From: Chthonomonadaceae bacterium
GTDB taxonomy: Bacteria > Armatimonadota > Fimbriimonadia > Fimbriimonadales > Fimbriimonadaceae
Length of the DNA: 64,000 bases
NCBI GenBank assembly: GCA_015709495.1
Contig: CP054189.1
Coordinates: forward strand, 868,001 to 932,000
Direction: 5' to 3'
A program made the position numbers and the translations under genes. The notes under the pieces are model-generated. The model saw nothing but the letters and a program-made list of their open reading frames with translations. It did no database searches and had not been told where the DNA came from. Positions 36,907 to 45,561 of the stretch are shown piece after piece. Position 1 is the first letter of the stretch. Every line of letters starts with the position of its first letter.

Positions 36907-37770
36907 ATGGCCTTTACGGTCGCTTGCGCTCAGTTCGCCCCTCAAAAGGCCAAAGTCCCCGAGAACTTGGACCGAATCGCGGACCTGCTGCTTCAAAGTT
37001 CGGGCGAGGGGGCGGACCTGGTGGTCTTCCCCGAAACCTGTACCTCCGGGTACTTCGTCGAGGGTGGGGTCGCCGAAGTGTCTCTCAGCGCCGAGAAACT
37101 CGAAGCTGAGCTCACCAGGCGACTCGCCGGACGTTTGAACCGACACGTCGATTGCGTCGTGGGTTTCTATGAACAGAGCGAGGGGACGAGCTTCAACAGC
37201 GCCGCTTACCTGGAGTTCAGGCCGTCCCACGCCCGAACCTCTCACGTCTACCGAAAGTTCTTTTTGCCGACCTACGGCGTGTTCGACGAACAACGGTTCG
37301 TGGGCAAGGGTACGGCGCTGGGCAAGGTGGAGACCCGGTTCGGCGGAGTCGGAATCCTCATTTGCGAGGACGTGTGGCATTCGCTGCTCGGCGCGCTGCT
37401 GGCGATGTCGGGAGCGACCCTGATGGTAGTCCCGAGCGCGTCGCCGGCAAGGGACTTTTCAGGTGAGCGCATCGGGAATCTCGACCGGTACCGGCGGATG
37501 TTGCGGGCGCTCTCGGAGGAGCATGGCGTGTGGTCGATCAATTGCCAGCTTTCGGGTTTTGAGGGAGGAAAGGGGTTCGTCGGCGGGAGCCTGATCGTCG
37601 ATCCTTTGGGAAACGTCGTGGCCGAGAGTCCTATCCAAGAAGACCACATTCTGCTTGCCCAAATCGACCCCGAGCTGGGTCAAATCGCGCGAGCCAATAC
37701 CCCCCTGTTCGACGACCTACGGTCCAACTGGTGCGACCTCGTCGAGATCGCACGCAGCTTGGGGCCTTAG
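36907..37770 (+). CDS. Carbon-nitrogen hydrolase (nitrilase superfamily)
   Basis: 287 residues. The Glu-Lys-Cys catalytic triad is in VVFPETCTSGY (Glu, near 43), YRKFFLPTYGVF (Lys) and ILICEDVWHS (Cys). The ICEDVWH form is like the glutaminase domain of NAD synthetases, but no synthetase domain follows. It may be an amidase for a small amide; the substrate is not visible. Convergent with the PEP-CTERM gene. Confidence 0.9.
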   Translation: MAFTVACAQFAPQKAKVPENLDRIADLLLQSSGEGADLVVFPETCTSGYFVEGGVAEVSLSAEKLEAELTRRLAGRLNRHVDCVVGFYEQSEGTSFNSAAYLEFRPSHARTSHVYRKFFLPTYGVFDEQRFVGKGTALGKVETRFGGVGILICEDVWHSLLGALLAMSGATLMVVPSASPARDFSGERIGNLDRYRRMLRALSEEHGVWSINCQLSGFEGGKGFVGGSLIVDPLGNVVAESPIQEDHILLAQIDPELGQIARANTPLFDDLRSNWCDLVEIARSLGP

Positions 37771-37800
37771 GACCCCGCTCCCACCGACGCAGCCTCCCCG

Positions 37801-38589
37801 CTAGCTTCTTCGCTTTCGCAGTAAACCCACCAGTCCCGTCACGAGCACCATGCAAGCGGCCGGCTCAGGCACGGCATTGCTGACGGTCCAGTTGCCATCG
37901 CCTCCGAACGGGACGGGTGTCGGGAAGAAGAAGTCCATCGTTCCCGGAGGGGCGCCCACGTGACAGTTGAATCTGGGATCGCCAAAGGGACCCTGAATTA
38001 GCTGCGCGCCCGCGGGCGGAATCGGAGACCAAGGGGCGTCGTCGGCCCAGAAAACAAGTTGCTGGCCGTCGATCACGTGGTTCATGAGGGGATTTCCGAC
38101 CTCCGTGAACGTGAAGATGGGTCGAACGACGAACGTCGAGTCAAAGGTGCCTCCGCTCAGGCCTCCCTGAACGATGATCGCGCCCTGCGAGGGACCCAAT
38201 TGCGAGAGGCCCACATTGACGTCCCAAAGGGTGGGTCCGCCGCCAAAGTCCACCGTGATCGGGGCGCAGCTCGTGAGCGAGAGCGCGACGATCTCGATCG
38301 GAATCGTTGCCGGGCCTCCGGAGAGGTCGCCGTCGGAGAGCCGCTGCACGACCGTATCCGCGTTGCCGGTGTCGGTTCCGGGAGGAAGTCCCCAAAGCGT
38401 CGGGTCCACGGGCGGAGCGCCACAGAAGTCCACGGGTCCGATGCCGCCGATGTCGAGGGTCACGGGGCTCGCCGTGGCCCAGAGGTCGGTACCTGCTTCG
38501 ACGGTTTGCGCCGCCGCAATCGGGAAGAGGAGTGCTAGGGGAGCAACGCCCGCAAAGGCGCGGAAACCCTGCATGCAGTTCGCATTCAT
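37801..38589 (-). CDS. PEP-CTERM surface protein
   Basis: 262 residues. A signal peptide (FAGVAPLALLFPIAAAQTVEA) precedes a Gly-rich, beta-type body. The C-terminus has the VPEP motif, a hydrophobic run (ACMVLVTGLVGLL) and a basic KRRS end: the sorting tag cut by exosortase, so it is likely a surface or EPS-associated protein. Start at 38589 is set by AAAGGAG. An excellent promoter and a hairpin lie upstream. No exosortase is in the window. Confidence 0.88.
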   Translation of the reverse strand: MNANCMQGFRAFAGVAPLALLFPIAAAQTVEAGTDLWATASPVTLDIGGIGPVDFCGAPPVDPTLWGLPPGTDTGNADTVVQRLSDGDLSGGPATIPIEIVALSLTSCAPITVDFGGGPTLWDVNVGLSQLGPSQGAIIVQGGLSGGTFDSTFVVRPIFTFTEVGNPLMNHVIDGQQLVFWADDAPWSPIPPAGAQLIQGPFGDPRFNCHVGAPPGTMDFFFPTPVPFGGDGNWTVSNAVPEPAACMVLVTGLVGLLRKRRS

Positions 38590-38607
38590 TTTGTCGTCTC
38601 CTTTGCC

Positions 38608-38624
38608 GGCCCCGAAAAGGGGCC
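38608..38624 (-). promoter_or_regulatory. 5'-UTR hairpin of the PEP-CTERM gene
   Basis: GGCCCC and GGGGCC form a 6-bp stem with a 5-nt loop. A flanking CTTT/AAAG pair lets the stem reach into the AAAGGAG ribosome site, so it could hide it. Confidence 0.45.
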
Positions 38625-38663
38625 AAAGCCTGATGGTTGAGGTGTTCACCCCAGCCAAAGATC

Positions 38664-38691
38664 ATTGTACGACACATTCGGGTGTTTTCAA
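38664..38691 (-). promoter_or_regulatory. Promoter of the PEP-CTERM gene
   Basis: TTGAAA (38686-38691), 16-nt spacer, TACAAT (38664-38669), on the minus strand. This gives an mRNA leader of about 65 nt that includes the hairpin at 38608. Confidence 0.6.
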
Positions 38692-38779
38692 CCCCAAACC
38701 GGCAAGATTGCACAGGTCCCCGCAGGAACGAACCCAGTACAGCCCGTGAAGGACCCTCCGGCCCCCTTGCCCCGCAAGC

Positions 38780-38785
38780 TATAAT
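38780..38785 (+). promoter_or_regulatory. Candidate -10 for thrS (TATAAT)
   Basis: A perfect TATAAT 42 nt before the thrS ATG, with GGGGAGGG as ribosome site. No -35 match is good. No T-box leader is seen. Confidence 0.4.
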
Positions 38786-38827
38786 CTCAAACGACAATTC
38801 GTTCCCTTGGTCGGGGAGGGTCCTGCT

Positions 38828-40648
38828 ATGAACACATCTTACGAAGACTCCTATCTCTATCGACTCCGCCATTCCGCCGCCCACCTCATGGCCCAGGCCC
38901 TCACGGAGTTGGTTCCAGGAATCAAGCTTGCGATCGGCCCCCCCATCGAGAACGGTTTCTACTACGATGTCGATTCGCCGGTCGCCCTCAAGGAAGACGA
39001 CCTTCCGAAGATCGAAGAGCGCATGAAGGAGCTGGCCGCTCTGAACCAGGCGATCGTGCGCAAGGTCGCCAGCAACAAGGCCGAGGCCGAGGAGATCATC
39101 CTCAAGGAATGCACGCTCGGCCAAGGCGAGGATGTGGCCGAGTACAAGCTGCAGCTTCTCGAAGCGATCCCCGAAGGCGAAGAGGTCAGCTTCTTCGATC
39201 AGCAAGCCAGCCACAACGGCGTAGTTCGCAGGTTCATCGACCTATGCCGAGGTCCGCACGTGGAGAACACGGCGGAAATCCGCCACTTCAAGCTGATGAG
39301 CATTGCGGGAGCTTATTGGCGCGGCGACGTGAACAACAAGATGCTGACTCGGCTTTACGGGACGGCGTTTGAGAGCCACGAAGAACTCGAACTGTACTTG
39401 CACAACCTCGAAGAGGCAAAAAAGCGCGACCACCGGGTGCTGGGCCGCGAGTTGGGCTTGTTCCTGTTCTCGCCTTTGGTGGGTCCCGGCTTGCCCTTGT
39501 GGCTTCCCAAGGGCGCGGTCCTTCGGGAGGTCCTGCACGACTTCATGCGGGAGGAACAGCTCCAGCGAGGCTACGAAGGCGTCGTTACGCCTAACATTGG
39601 GTCGATCAAGCTGTACGAAAAATCGGGCCACATCATCACGTTCAAGGAGAAGATGTTCCCGTTCATGGAAGACGAGGAGAAGGAGACCTTCATCCTCAAG
39701 CCCATGAACTGCCCGTTCCATATTGAGATCTACCGGTCCCAACTCCGAAGCTATCGCGACCTCCCCGTCCGGCTCGCGGAGTTCGGGACGGTGTATCGCT
39801 ACGAACAGAGCGGCGAACTTGCGGGAATGTTGCGGGTACGAGGGTTCACGCAGGATGACGCCCACCTCTTCGTTCGGGAAGACCAGCTTCTCGAGGAGTT
39901 CAAGGGAGTGGTCGACCTAATTCAGGTGACCCGCAAGAAACTGGGGCTGGAAGACCTCACGTTCCGGCTGGGAACGCGAGACCCGAACTCCGACAAGTAC
40001 GTCGGCCACCCGGACGATTGGCGACAGGCCGAAGCGGCAATTGCGACCGCCTGCGACGAAATGGGGATCGACTACTTCACTTCGATGGGCGACGCGGCGT
40101 TCTACGGCCCCAAGCTCGACATCATCGTGAAAGACGCGCTCGGGCGCGAGTGGCAGATGGGCACGGTCCAGGTCGATTACTCTCTGCCCGAACGATTCGA
40201 GCTCGAGTACATCGCAGAAGACGGCAAGCCCCACCGCCCGATCATGATTCACCGCGCGCCTTTTGGGTCGCTCGAGCGGATGATCGGATTCTTGACCGAG
40301 CATTACGCGGGCGCGTTCCCACTCTGGATGGCGCCTGTGCAGATCGCGATCTTGCCGATTGCCGACCGCCATATCGAAGCCGCGCAAGCGCTCGCAACCC
40401 GTCTCAGAGGCTACGATGCGCGGCCTAGCGAAGGCTTGCGGATGCGCGTTCAGGTCGACGATCGGCGCGAGACGCTGGGCAAGAAGATTCGGGAGAATCA
40501 GCTCCAGAAGATCCCCTACATGCTCATCCTCGGCGACCGCGATATCGAAGCGGGAACGGTGGGCGTGCGAAGCCGCGAGGCGGGCGACTTGGGACCTATG
40601 AAAGTGGACGAATTCTTCGAGCGCTTGCGGAAAGAGATCGAGGGGTAA
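38828..40648 (+). CDS. thrS: Threonine--tRNA ligase
   Basis: 606-residue class II synthetase. The TGS domain usual at the N-terminus is missing; the protein begins with the editing domain (RHSAAHLMAQALTELVPGIKLAIGPPIENGFYYD, then RFIDLCRGPHVENT). Catalytic motifs: motif 2 FGTVYRYEQSGELAGMLRVRGFTQDDAHLF and motif 3 HRAPFGSLERMIGFLTEH; MNCPFH region binds zinc. An anticodon-binding domain ends the protein. ATG at 38828 follows GGAGGG. Some bacteria have this short form. Confidence 0.96.
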   Translation: MNTSYEDSYLYRLRHSAAHLMAQALTELVPGIKLAIGPPIENGFYYDVDSPVALKEDDLPKIEERMKELAALNQAIVRKVASNKAEAEEIILKECTLGQGEDVAEYKLQLLEAIPEGEEVSFFDQQASHNGVVRRFIDLCRGPHVENTAEIRHFKLMSIAGAYWRGDVNNKMLTRLYGTAFESHEELELYLHNLEEAKKRDHRVLGRELGLFLFSPLVGPGLPLWLPKGAVLREVLHDFMREEQLQRGYEGVVTPNIGSIKLYEKSGHIITFKEKMFPFMEDEEKETFILKPMNCPFHIEIYRSQLRSYRDLPVRLAEFGTVYRYEQSGELAGMLRVRGFTQDDAHLFVREDQLLEEFKGVVDLIQVTRKKLGLEDLTFRLGTRDPNSDKYVGHPDDWRQAEAAIATACDEMGIDYFTSMGDAAFYGPKLDIIVKDALGREWQMGTVQVDYSLPERFELEYIAEDGKPHRPIMIHRAPFGSLERMIGFLTEHYAGAFPLWMAPVQIAILPIADRHIEAAQALATRLRGYDARPSEGLRMRVQVDDRRETLGKKIRENQLQKIPYMLILGDRDIEAGTVGVRSREAGDLGPMKVDEFFERLRKEIEG

Positions 40649-40775
40649 GCCCGCGAAAAGCCGGTGATTTCACAGGAATTGCCGAAAGTGGGGCGCTCCG
40701 TGCCTTGTGCGGCCTCTATTGCGGCGCGAAAGAGCCGATCATAAGACAGGGAGAGTGCCTGGCACACAACTCTTT

Positions 40776-41120
40776 ATGCGCAAGAGAGGCTTTACCCTCG
40801 TCGAGATCATGATCGTGGTCCTGATTATCGGGATCATCCTGTCGATCGCCGTACCCCAATGGATTCGAGCCAGGGAGCGGTCGCAGGCCCGCGCGTGCGT
40901 CTCCAACCTGAGGCAGATCGAGAGCGCGAAGGAGCAGCACGCAATGGAGAACAACCTCCCCGAAGGAGCGCCGTGCGCGATGGCGGACATCTGGCCCATT
41001 TACATCAAGCTCAGCACCGAGCCAGACTGCCCGTCAGGGGGCGTGTACACGGTCGGAGCGATCGGCGAGAGGCCCACGTGCTCGATCGCGGCCGGCCTTT
41101 ATCCCCACGTTCTTCCCTAG
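40776..41120 (+). CDS. Type IV pilin/pseudopilin-like protein
   Basis: 114 residues. After a short MRKR leader comes GFTLVEIMIVVLIIGIILSIAVP, the prepilin peptidase site (G|F, Glu at +5) and helix. The rest holds four Cys (CVSNLRQIE, CAMADIW, CPSGG, CSIAAG), which may form two disulfides. A structural part of a pilus or type II secretion-like system; no other such gene is near. It is convergent with tRNA-Arg. Confidence 0.92.
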   Translation: MRKRGFTLVEIMIVVLIIGIILSIAVPQWIRARERSQARACVSNLRQIESAKEQHAMENNLPEGAPCAMADIWPIYIKLSTEPDCPSGGVYTVGAIGERPTCSIAAGLYPHVLP

Positions 41121-41125
41121 GGAGT

Positions 41126-41201
<76 letters not shown>

Positions 41202-41306
41202 GCCTGCTTGATTATGGACGCTTCCTCGAATGCGCCCGTTGCGGAGGGGCCCACTCGCATCCCCCTACCCTCATGGCTGCGAATCGGTAGCCCGCACGCT
41301 GAGGCG

Positions 41307-42134
41307 TCACTCACTCGGATCGCCGGGCTCTACAATGAGGAGACTCACTTCGGGCGGGCAGAACAGCCGAGACGGAGGGCCGGTAACCCCCACGCCGCGG
41401 CTGACATAAAGCGGGGTCGGCGCTTCGGGGAAGAACCCTTCGAGATACTTCTTGCCATTCCGCGTGGTCATAGGCGGCCATCCCCAGGGCGTTCGGAATT
41501 GGCCCCCGTGCGTGTGCCCGCTGATCTGAAGCGCCCCCCCGCTCGGAAGCCAGTCGACCAGGTCAGGCTCGTGCCACACAACCACGATCGGTTCGTGACC
41601 CATAAGGTGCGCTGCCGCCATCGCTTGGAACGGGTCCGCCATTCCGACGTTGGCCGAATCGATTCCTACCCAGGTGATTCCGGCGTTGTGCCATGCCTCG
41701 TTCCGAAGGAACCGGATGTTGAGTTGGTCGAGGATGGGTTCGAGCAAGTCGGGGTCGCCGTCCCAGTACTCACGATTGCCCGGAACGGCCAGCGCCCGGC
41801 CTTCCATCAAGACCAGCGGCTCCAAGACCCGGCCGATCCGCTCCACGCTTTCGGGTTTCCAGTAGCCCACAAGGTCACCCGCGAGAACGACGAAGTCGGG
41901 AGACTCGTCGAGGGCCATGGCGACGGCGTGCGCGGCCAGTTCTTCGGAGTAGGAGTCCCGAACGTGAAGATCGGCGAGCACAGCGATGCTTGTGCCGGAA
42001 AGCCGCTCCGGCCATCCACGGAGCTTCAGCCTTCGCCGCTCAAGGACCAGCCGGTTGGCCTCGACGAGCGCGCCGTACACCAGCAGTCCTGCGCTTGCCC
42101 CCACGCCCGCTGCGAGCCATCCTTTCCAGTTCAT
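41307..42134 (-). CDS. Calcineurin-like metallophosphoesterase, membrane-anchored
   Basis: 275 residues. An N-terminal membrane helix (WLAAGVGASAGLLVYGALV) is followed by the metallophosphoesterase motifs: ADLHVRD (D-x-H), VVLAGDLVG (GD), VPGNREYWDG (GN-x-E but with Arg for the usual His), VVWHEPDL and GHTHGGQF. The family includes phosphodiesterases and lipid-A or UDP-diacylglucosamine enzymes. The active site faces a side set by one N-terminal helix. Substrate unknown. Confidence 0.85.
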   Translation of the reverse strand: MNWKGWLAAGVGASAGLLVYGALVEANRLVLERRRLKLRGWPERLSGTSIAVLADLHVRDSYSEELAAHAVAMALDESPDFVVLAGDLVGYWKPESVERIGRVLEPLVLMEGRALAVPGNREYWDGDPDLLEPILDQLNIRFLRNEAWHNAGITWVGIDSANVGMADPFQAMAAAHLMGHEPIVVVWHEPDLVDWLPSGGALQISGHTHGGQFRTPWGWPPMTTRNGKKYLEGFFPEAPTPLYVSRGVGVTGPPSRLFCPPEVSLLIVEPGDPSE

Positions 42135-42169
42135 GGTTCTTTATCGAATCGCAACCTGGCGATCTCGGA

Positions 42170-43981
42170 TTATCGAATCCCCTCGAGCACCTTCACCGCC
42201 GCAGTGATTCGATTCGCCGGCGGCATCAAGTAGACCCCAGCGCCGCCCGACTTCGCCAAGCGGGCCAGCCGAAGGGCCTGGCCGATCCCCAAATCCAGCG
42301 CGGCCTCGTCGTCGGGCGCGTCTGCCAAGGCCGCCCTGAGTCTCTCCGGGACGAGAATGCCCGGCACTTCGTTGTGCATGAACTCGGCGTGCCGGGCGTT
42401 GCGTAGCGGCATCACCCCGATCAGGCAGGGTAGCCCCACTTTCTTGCAGGATTCGAGGGCGATCTCGACCAAGCTCTCGTCGAAAACGGGTTGCGTGTAC
42501 ACCGCATGGGCCCCGGCGTCAGCCTTCTGTTGGAGTCGGACGAGTTCGACTTCGGGGCGAGGTGAGCCGGGATTGAACGCCACGCAGATCGTGAAACCGC
42601 ACTTCCTGCCGATCCCGTATCCGGCAAGGTCGATCCCCTCGTTCAGCCTTCCGAGGATTCGCACCAACCCCACGGCGTCGACATCGAACACACTGGTCGC
42701 GCTAGGGTAGTCCCCGATGTTGGCCGGGTCGCCGGTAATGGCGAGGACATTTCGTACTCCGAGCGCGTGGCAACCCAGGAGGTCGGCTTGGATCGCCAGG
42801 AGGTTCCTGTCGCGGCAGGAAAAGTGCATCGTGGTCTCCGCGCCCGTCGTGGATTGAATGAGGTGGCAGACCGCCGTTGGGTTCATTCGGAGTCGCGCCC
42901 TCGCACCGTCGGAAATGTTGATCGTGTGCGCGCCCGCCGCCCGAACGGCTTCGACGTCCGCCATCAAGCGATCGAGCTTGAGCCCACGAGGAACGTCGAG
43001 TTCGACGCTGTAGGTCGATTCTCCACGCGCGATCCGCTCGCCGAACTCGGTACGCGGCGTGGACTCGAGCGGCTTGGTCTCATAGTCCCTAGTAGCGACG
43101 GAAGCTCGCTTCGCCCTCTGGACCGGGCTCCGGCCGAGTTCTTGAGAAAGCGCCCGGATGTGATCCGGAGTCGTCCCGCAACAACCTCCAATCAGCGCCG
43201 CGCCTTCTTCGGCGAGGCGGCGGCAGGCCTTTGCGAAGTAAGTTGGGTCGGTGTCGTAGGCGACGCGGCCCTTGATGAGCGTGGGCATTCCCGGGGTCGG
43301 ATAGGCAAGGACGGGCTTCGACGTGGCTTCGGTCATCATGCGCACCAGGTCCAGCATCCTTTGGGGTCCAACGACGCAGTTCGCCCCGACGGCGGCCACG
43401 TCCATCGCCGCCATCCTCTTGGCGGACTGGTAGGGCAATCCGCCCGAGATCGCCTCGCCGTCTTCGATAAACGCCTTGCTGGCGATGATGGGGAGATTCG
43501 ATGCCTGGCGCACCCCCTCGACGACACGCTCCAGTTCATCGAGATCGAGAAACGACTCAAGCAGGAACGCATCGACCCCGCCCTCTTCGAGGGCTCGCGC
43601 CTGCTCACGGGCGGATTCGATCACTTCGCTTGACGAAATGCTGCCCAGGGGGTACATGGGCTTGCCCGCAGGCCCGATCGCGCCGAGGATCACCGCGCCA
43701 TCGCCGCAAGCCGCTTTCGCAATCCGCGCGCCTGCCCGGTTGATCTCGTAAAGGTCGTCGCGCAGATCGACGAAGCGGAATCGATTGGCGGTGAACGTAT
43801 TGGTTTCGATCAACACCGCGCCAGCTTCGAAGTAAAGGCAGTGCAGGTCGGCAACGAGTTCGGGCGCTTCGAGGTTGGCGAGGTCGTAAGGCTGCTTGGG
43901 GAATCCGCGAGCCGCCAACAACGTGCCGTACGCGCCGTCACCGCAGACTACGGGCTGGGCCAGCGCATCAGAGAGCTTCAC
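42170..43981 (-). CDS. Bifunctional homocysteine S-methyltransferase / 5,10-methylenetetrahydrofolate reductase
   Basis: 603 residues, fused as in the YitJ-type proteins. Residues about 1-290 are a homocysteine methyltransferase: DGAYGTLL start, and three zinc Cys in VGANCVVG and GGCCGTTP. Residues about 300-600 are a MetF-like TIM-barrel with FAD (YSVELDVPRG, LAIQADLLGCHALGVRNVLAITGDP and so on). The pair would make methyl-THF and methionine. GTG start, overlapping the metalloprotease stop by 14 nt. Confidence 0.93.
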   Translation of the reverse strand: MKLSDALAQPVVCGDGAYGTLLAARGFPKQPYDLANLEAPELVADLHCLYFEAGAVLIETNTFTANRFRFVDLRDDLYEINRAGARIAKAACGDGAVILGAIGPAGKPMYPLGSISSSEVIESAREQARALEEGGVDAFLLESFLDLDELERVVEGVRQASNLPIIASKAFIEDGEAISGGLPYQSAKRMAAMDVAAVGANCVVGPQRMLDLVRMMTEATSKPVLAYPTPGMPTLIKGRVAYDTDPTYFAKACRRLAEEGAALIGGCCGTTPDHIRALSQELGRSPVQRAKRASVATRDYETKPLESTPRTEFGERIARGESTYSVELDVPRGLKLDRLMADVEAVRAAGAHTINISDGARARLRMNPTAVCHLIQSTTGAETTMHFSCRDRNLLAIQADLLGCHALGVRNVLAITGDPANIGDYPSATSVFDVDAVGLVRILGRLNEGIDLAGYGIGRKCGFTICVAFNPGSPRPEVELVRLQQKADAGAHAVYTQPVFDESLVEIALESCKKVGLPCLIGVMPLRNARHAEFMHNEVPGILVPERLRAALADAPDDEAALDLGIGQALRLARLAKSGGAGVYLMPPANRITAAVKVLEGIR

Positions 43982-44717
43982 TTGCGGGTTTATACCCGCC
44001 GAGCGGCTCGAATCCGGACCAAAGGCTTTGCTGCTGAATCTCGGCGGCGCGCTGCCTCAACTCTAGCAAGACTCGGAGGTCGTCCGCGCTCACAAACAAA
44101 CCCGTCCCTTGGGGAGAGATCGGGCCCATTACTCCTTGGGCGGAGTTGCTCTCTTCCAGTCCGAGCGCGTGTCCGACTTCATGAGCGATGGAGTGGGCAA
44201 GCGCTCGTGAACTGAGTGCCCTGGAGTTGGGGTCCATAAGGCTCAAGTGGGCGTCCGCCGTGAACGTCGGCGAGTACCCGCCGTTTCGCTCGACGACGCG
44301 ACGCTGCCAGCGAATCTTGCCCGCGATCTGCCGCCCTCCCGAAAGGACCCTAGGCTGGAAAATGAGCGCGATATCCGCCGCGCGAAGGTCATCCGTACGC
44401 ACAAACCGAACCTCGTGCCGAAGCGCCTGCTCCCAGACGGTGAGACCCATCTGGGTCGCCTCGATCGCCCGACTTGCAGCTTGGGGCTGGTCGCTGCGAA
44501 CGATCACGCAGTACGTGATCTCGTCGCCGAGCAAAATGGACTCACAATAGGCATTGGCTCGCAGCCATTGCCCCGACTCCAGGTTCTGGACCGCCAAAGC
44601 CAAGTACGAAGCGACGTCCGACGCCACTCGGCCCCACTCCGGAGCCGAATCCCTCGCGACTCCCGCCGAGACAAGCGAAAGGCAGCACACAATCGAGCTA
44701 ATCTTGAGCTTGCGCAT
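43968..44717 (-). CDS. Zinc metalloprotease-like protein, matrixin fold
   Basis: 249 residues. A signal peptide (KISSIVCCLSLVSAGVARD) precedes a domain ending HSIAHEVGHALGLEESNSAQGVMG: HExxHxxG, then a Met-turn (GVMGP). The third zinc ligand of matrixins would be His, but here the position is Glu (LEES). Either Glu replaces it, or the metal site is altered. ATG at 44717 follows GGGGGA closely; a GTG 21 nt upstream is an alternative. Exported, unknown substrate. Confidence 0.75.
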   Translation of the reverse strand: MRKLKISSIVCCLSLVSAGVARDSAPEWGRVASDVASYLALAVQNLESGQWLRANAYCESILLGDEITYCVIVRSDQPQAASRAIEATQMGLTVWEQALRHEVRFVRTDDLRAADIALIFQPRVLSGGRQIAGKIRWQRRVVERNGGYSPTFTADAHLSLMDPNSRALSSRALAHSIAHEVGHALGLEESNSAQGVMGPISPQGTGLFVSADDLRVLLELRQRAAEIQQQSLWSGFEPLGGYKPASEAL

Positions 44718-44787
44718 CTTCCCCCGTGGGTCCAGCACCGGTCCCCATTTCCATATCGGGAAAACGGGGGCCGGGACTCAGGGGGAA

Positions 44788-45561
44788 TCACTTGAAGATC
44801 GCGGAAGTAACCTCTGCGCGGAAGAACTCGCCGTCGGTTTCGAACTGAGGGGAACCAAAGAACCAGCCGACCCTCACCTTCGTGGGGATCGTGATTCCTT
44901 CGAAAGCGCGGGACTCCTCGATCCATGCGCCAAACGGATGCTCGGCATATTCCTTTCCCTGCGGATTCCCCCACCGGTTCGAGGCGACGGAGACCAAGTC
45001 GCCCGTTTGGTTCGTCGTGAGGTGGAGGGTTGTGGCCTGACCCCAATCACTCAGGCTCACTTCGAGGCTCCCTTGCTGGGAGGGTTTGAGCCACTCGGCT
45101 CGCTCTAAGAGGCGAGAGGGAAACCAAATGCTCTCGGCGTGATAGCGACCGATCGCGGAGCGGTCGACGTTCGGGCCTGAAGACTTCAGCATCGGGACCA
45201 GGCCAAACAGCTTCCAAACCATGTCGCCGCGGCCCCCGATCACGCGGTCCCAACCGGAGATTCGCATCCTTCCCATCCGGACCTTGGCCTTCCACACCAT
45301 CCCTCGGTCGAGGTGGATGACCTGTTCGGCTTCGAACGGGAGCCAGCGGTTCAGCTTGATCTCGCCATGCATTCTGAGCCGGGCCGCGCGGGGGAGGACG
45401 GCTCCGGGCGAGAACGTTCGAGCCATGTAGGCCCGGACAGGTTCGTCCAGCCCTTCCGCGGCGTCACTGAAGGTCTTAGCGCTGGGCGAGGTCGAGTTCC
45501 AAAGCTCATCGAGGGTGGTCAACTCGGCTCCTTTTACCCGCCTTAGGTAAAGTCTCACCAT
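44788..45561 (-). CDS. DUF6544-type protein
   Basis: 257 residues, soluble, no signal. The body matches the DUF6544 (DUF6920) pattern: LDEPVRAYMARTF near the start, then RMHGEIKLNRWLPFEAEQVIHLDRGMVWKAKVRMG and RYHAESIWFPSRLL. Function is unknown. Its ATG shares four bases (CATG, 45559-45562) with that of the divergent M20 gene. Confidence 0.7.
   Translation of the reverse strand: MVRLYLRRVKGAELTTLDELWNSTSPSAKTFSDAAEGLDEPVRAYMARTFSPGAVLPRAARLRMHGEIKLNRWLPFEAEQVIHLDRGMVWKAKVRMGRMRISGWDRVIGGRGDMVWKLFGLVPMLKSSGPNVDRSAIGRYHAESIWFPSRLLERAEWLKPSQQGSLEVSLSDWGQATTLHLTTNQTGDLVSVASNRWGNPQGKEYAEHPFGAWIEESRAFEGITIPTKVRVGWFFGSPQFETDGEFFRAEVTSAIFK
45548..45553 (+). promoter_or_regulatory. Candidate leaderless -10 (TAAAGT)
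   Basis: TAAAGT lies 6 nt before the M20 ATG at 45560, inside the divergent DUF6544 gene. Confidence 0.4.

Noticed and set aside
38659..38827. T-box or other riboswitch before thrS
   Set aside because: No T-box core sequence or specifier stem is seen; the leader after the -10 is only about 40 nt.
40761..40776. TGGCAC before the pilin gene as a sigma-54 site
   Set aside because: The -12 GC is absent at the required spacing.
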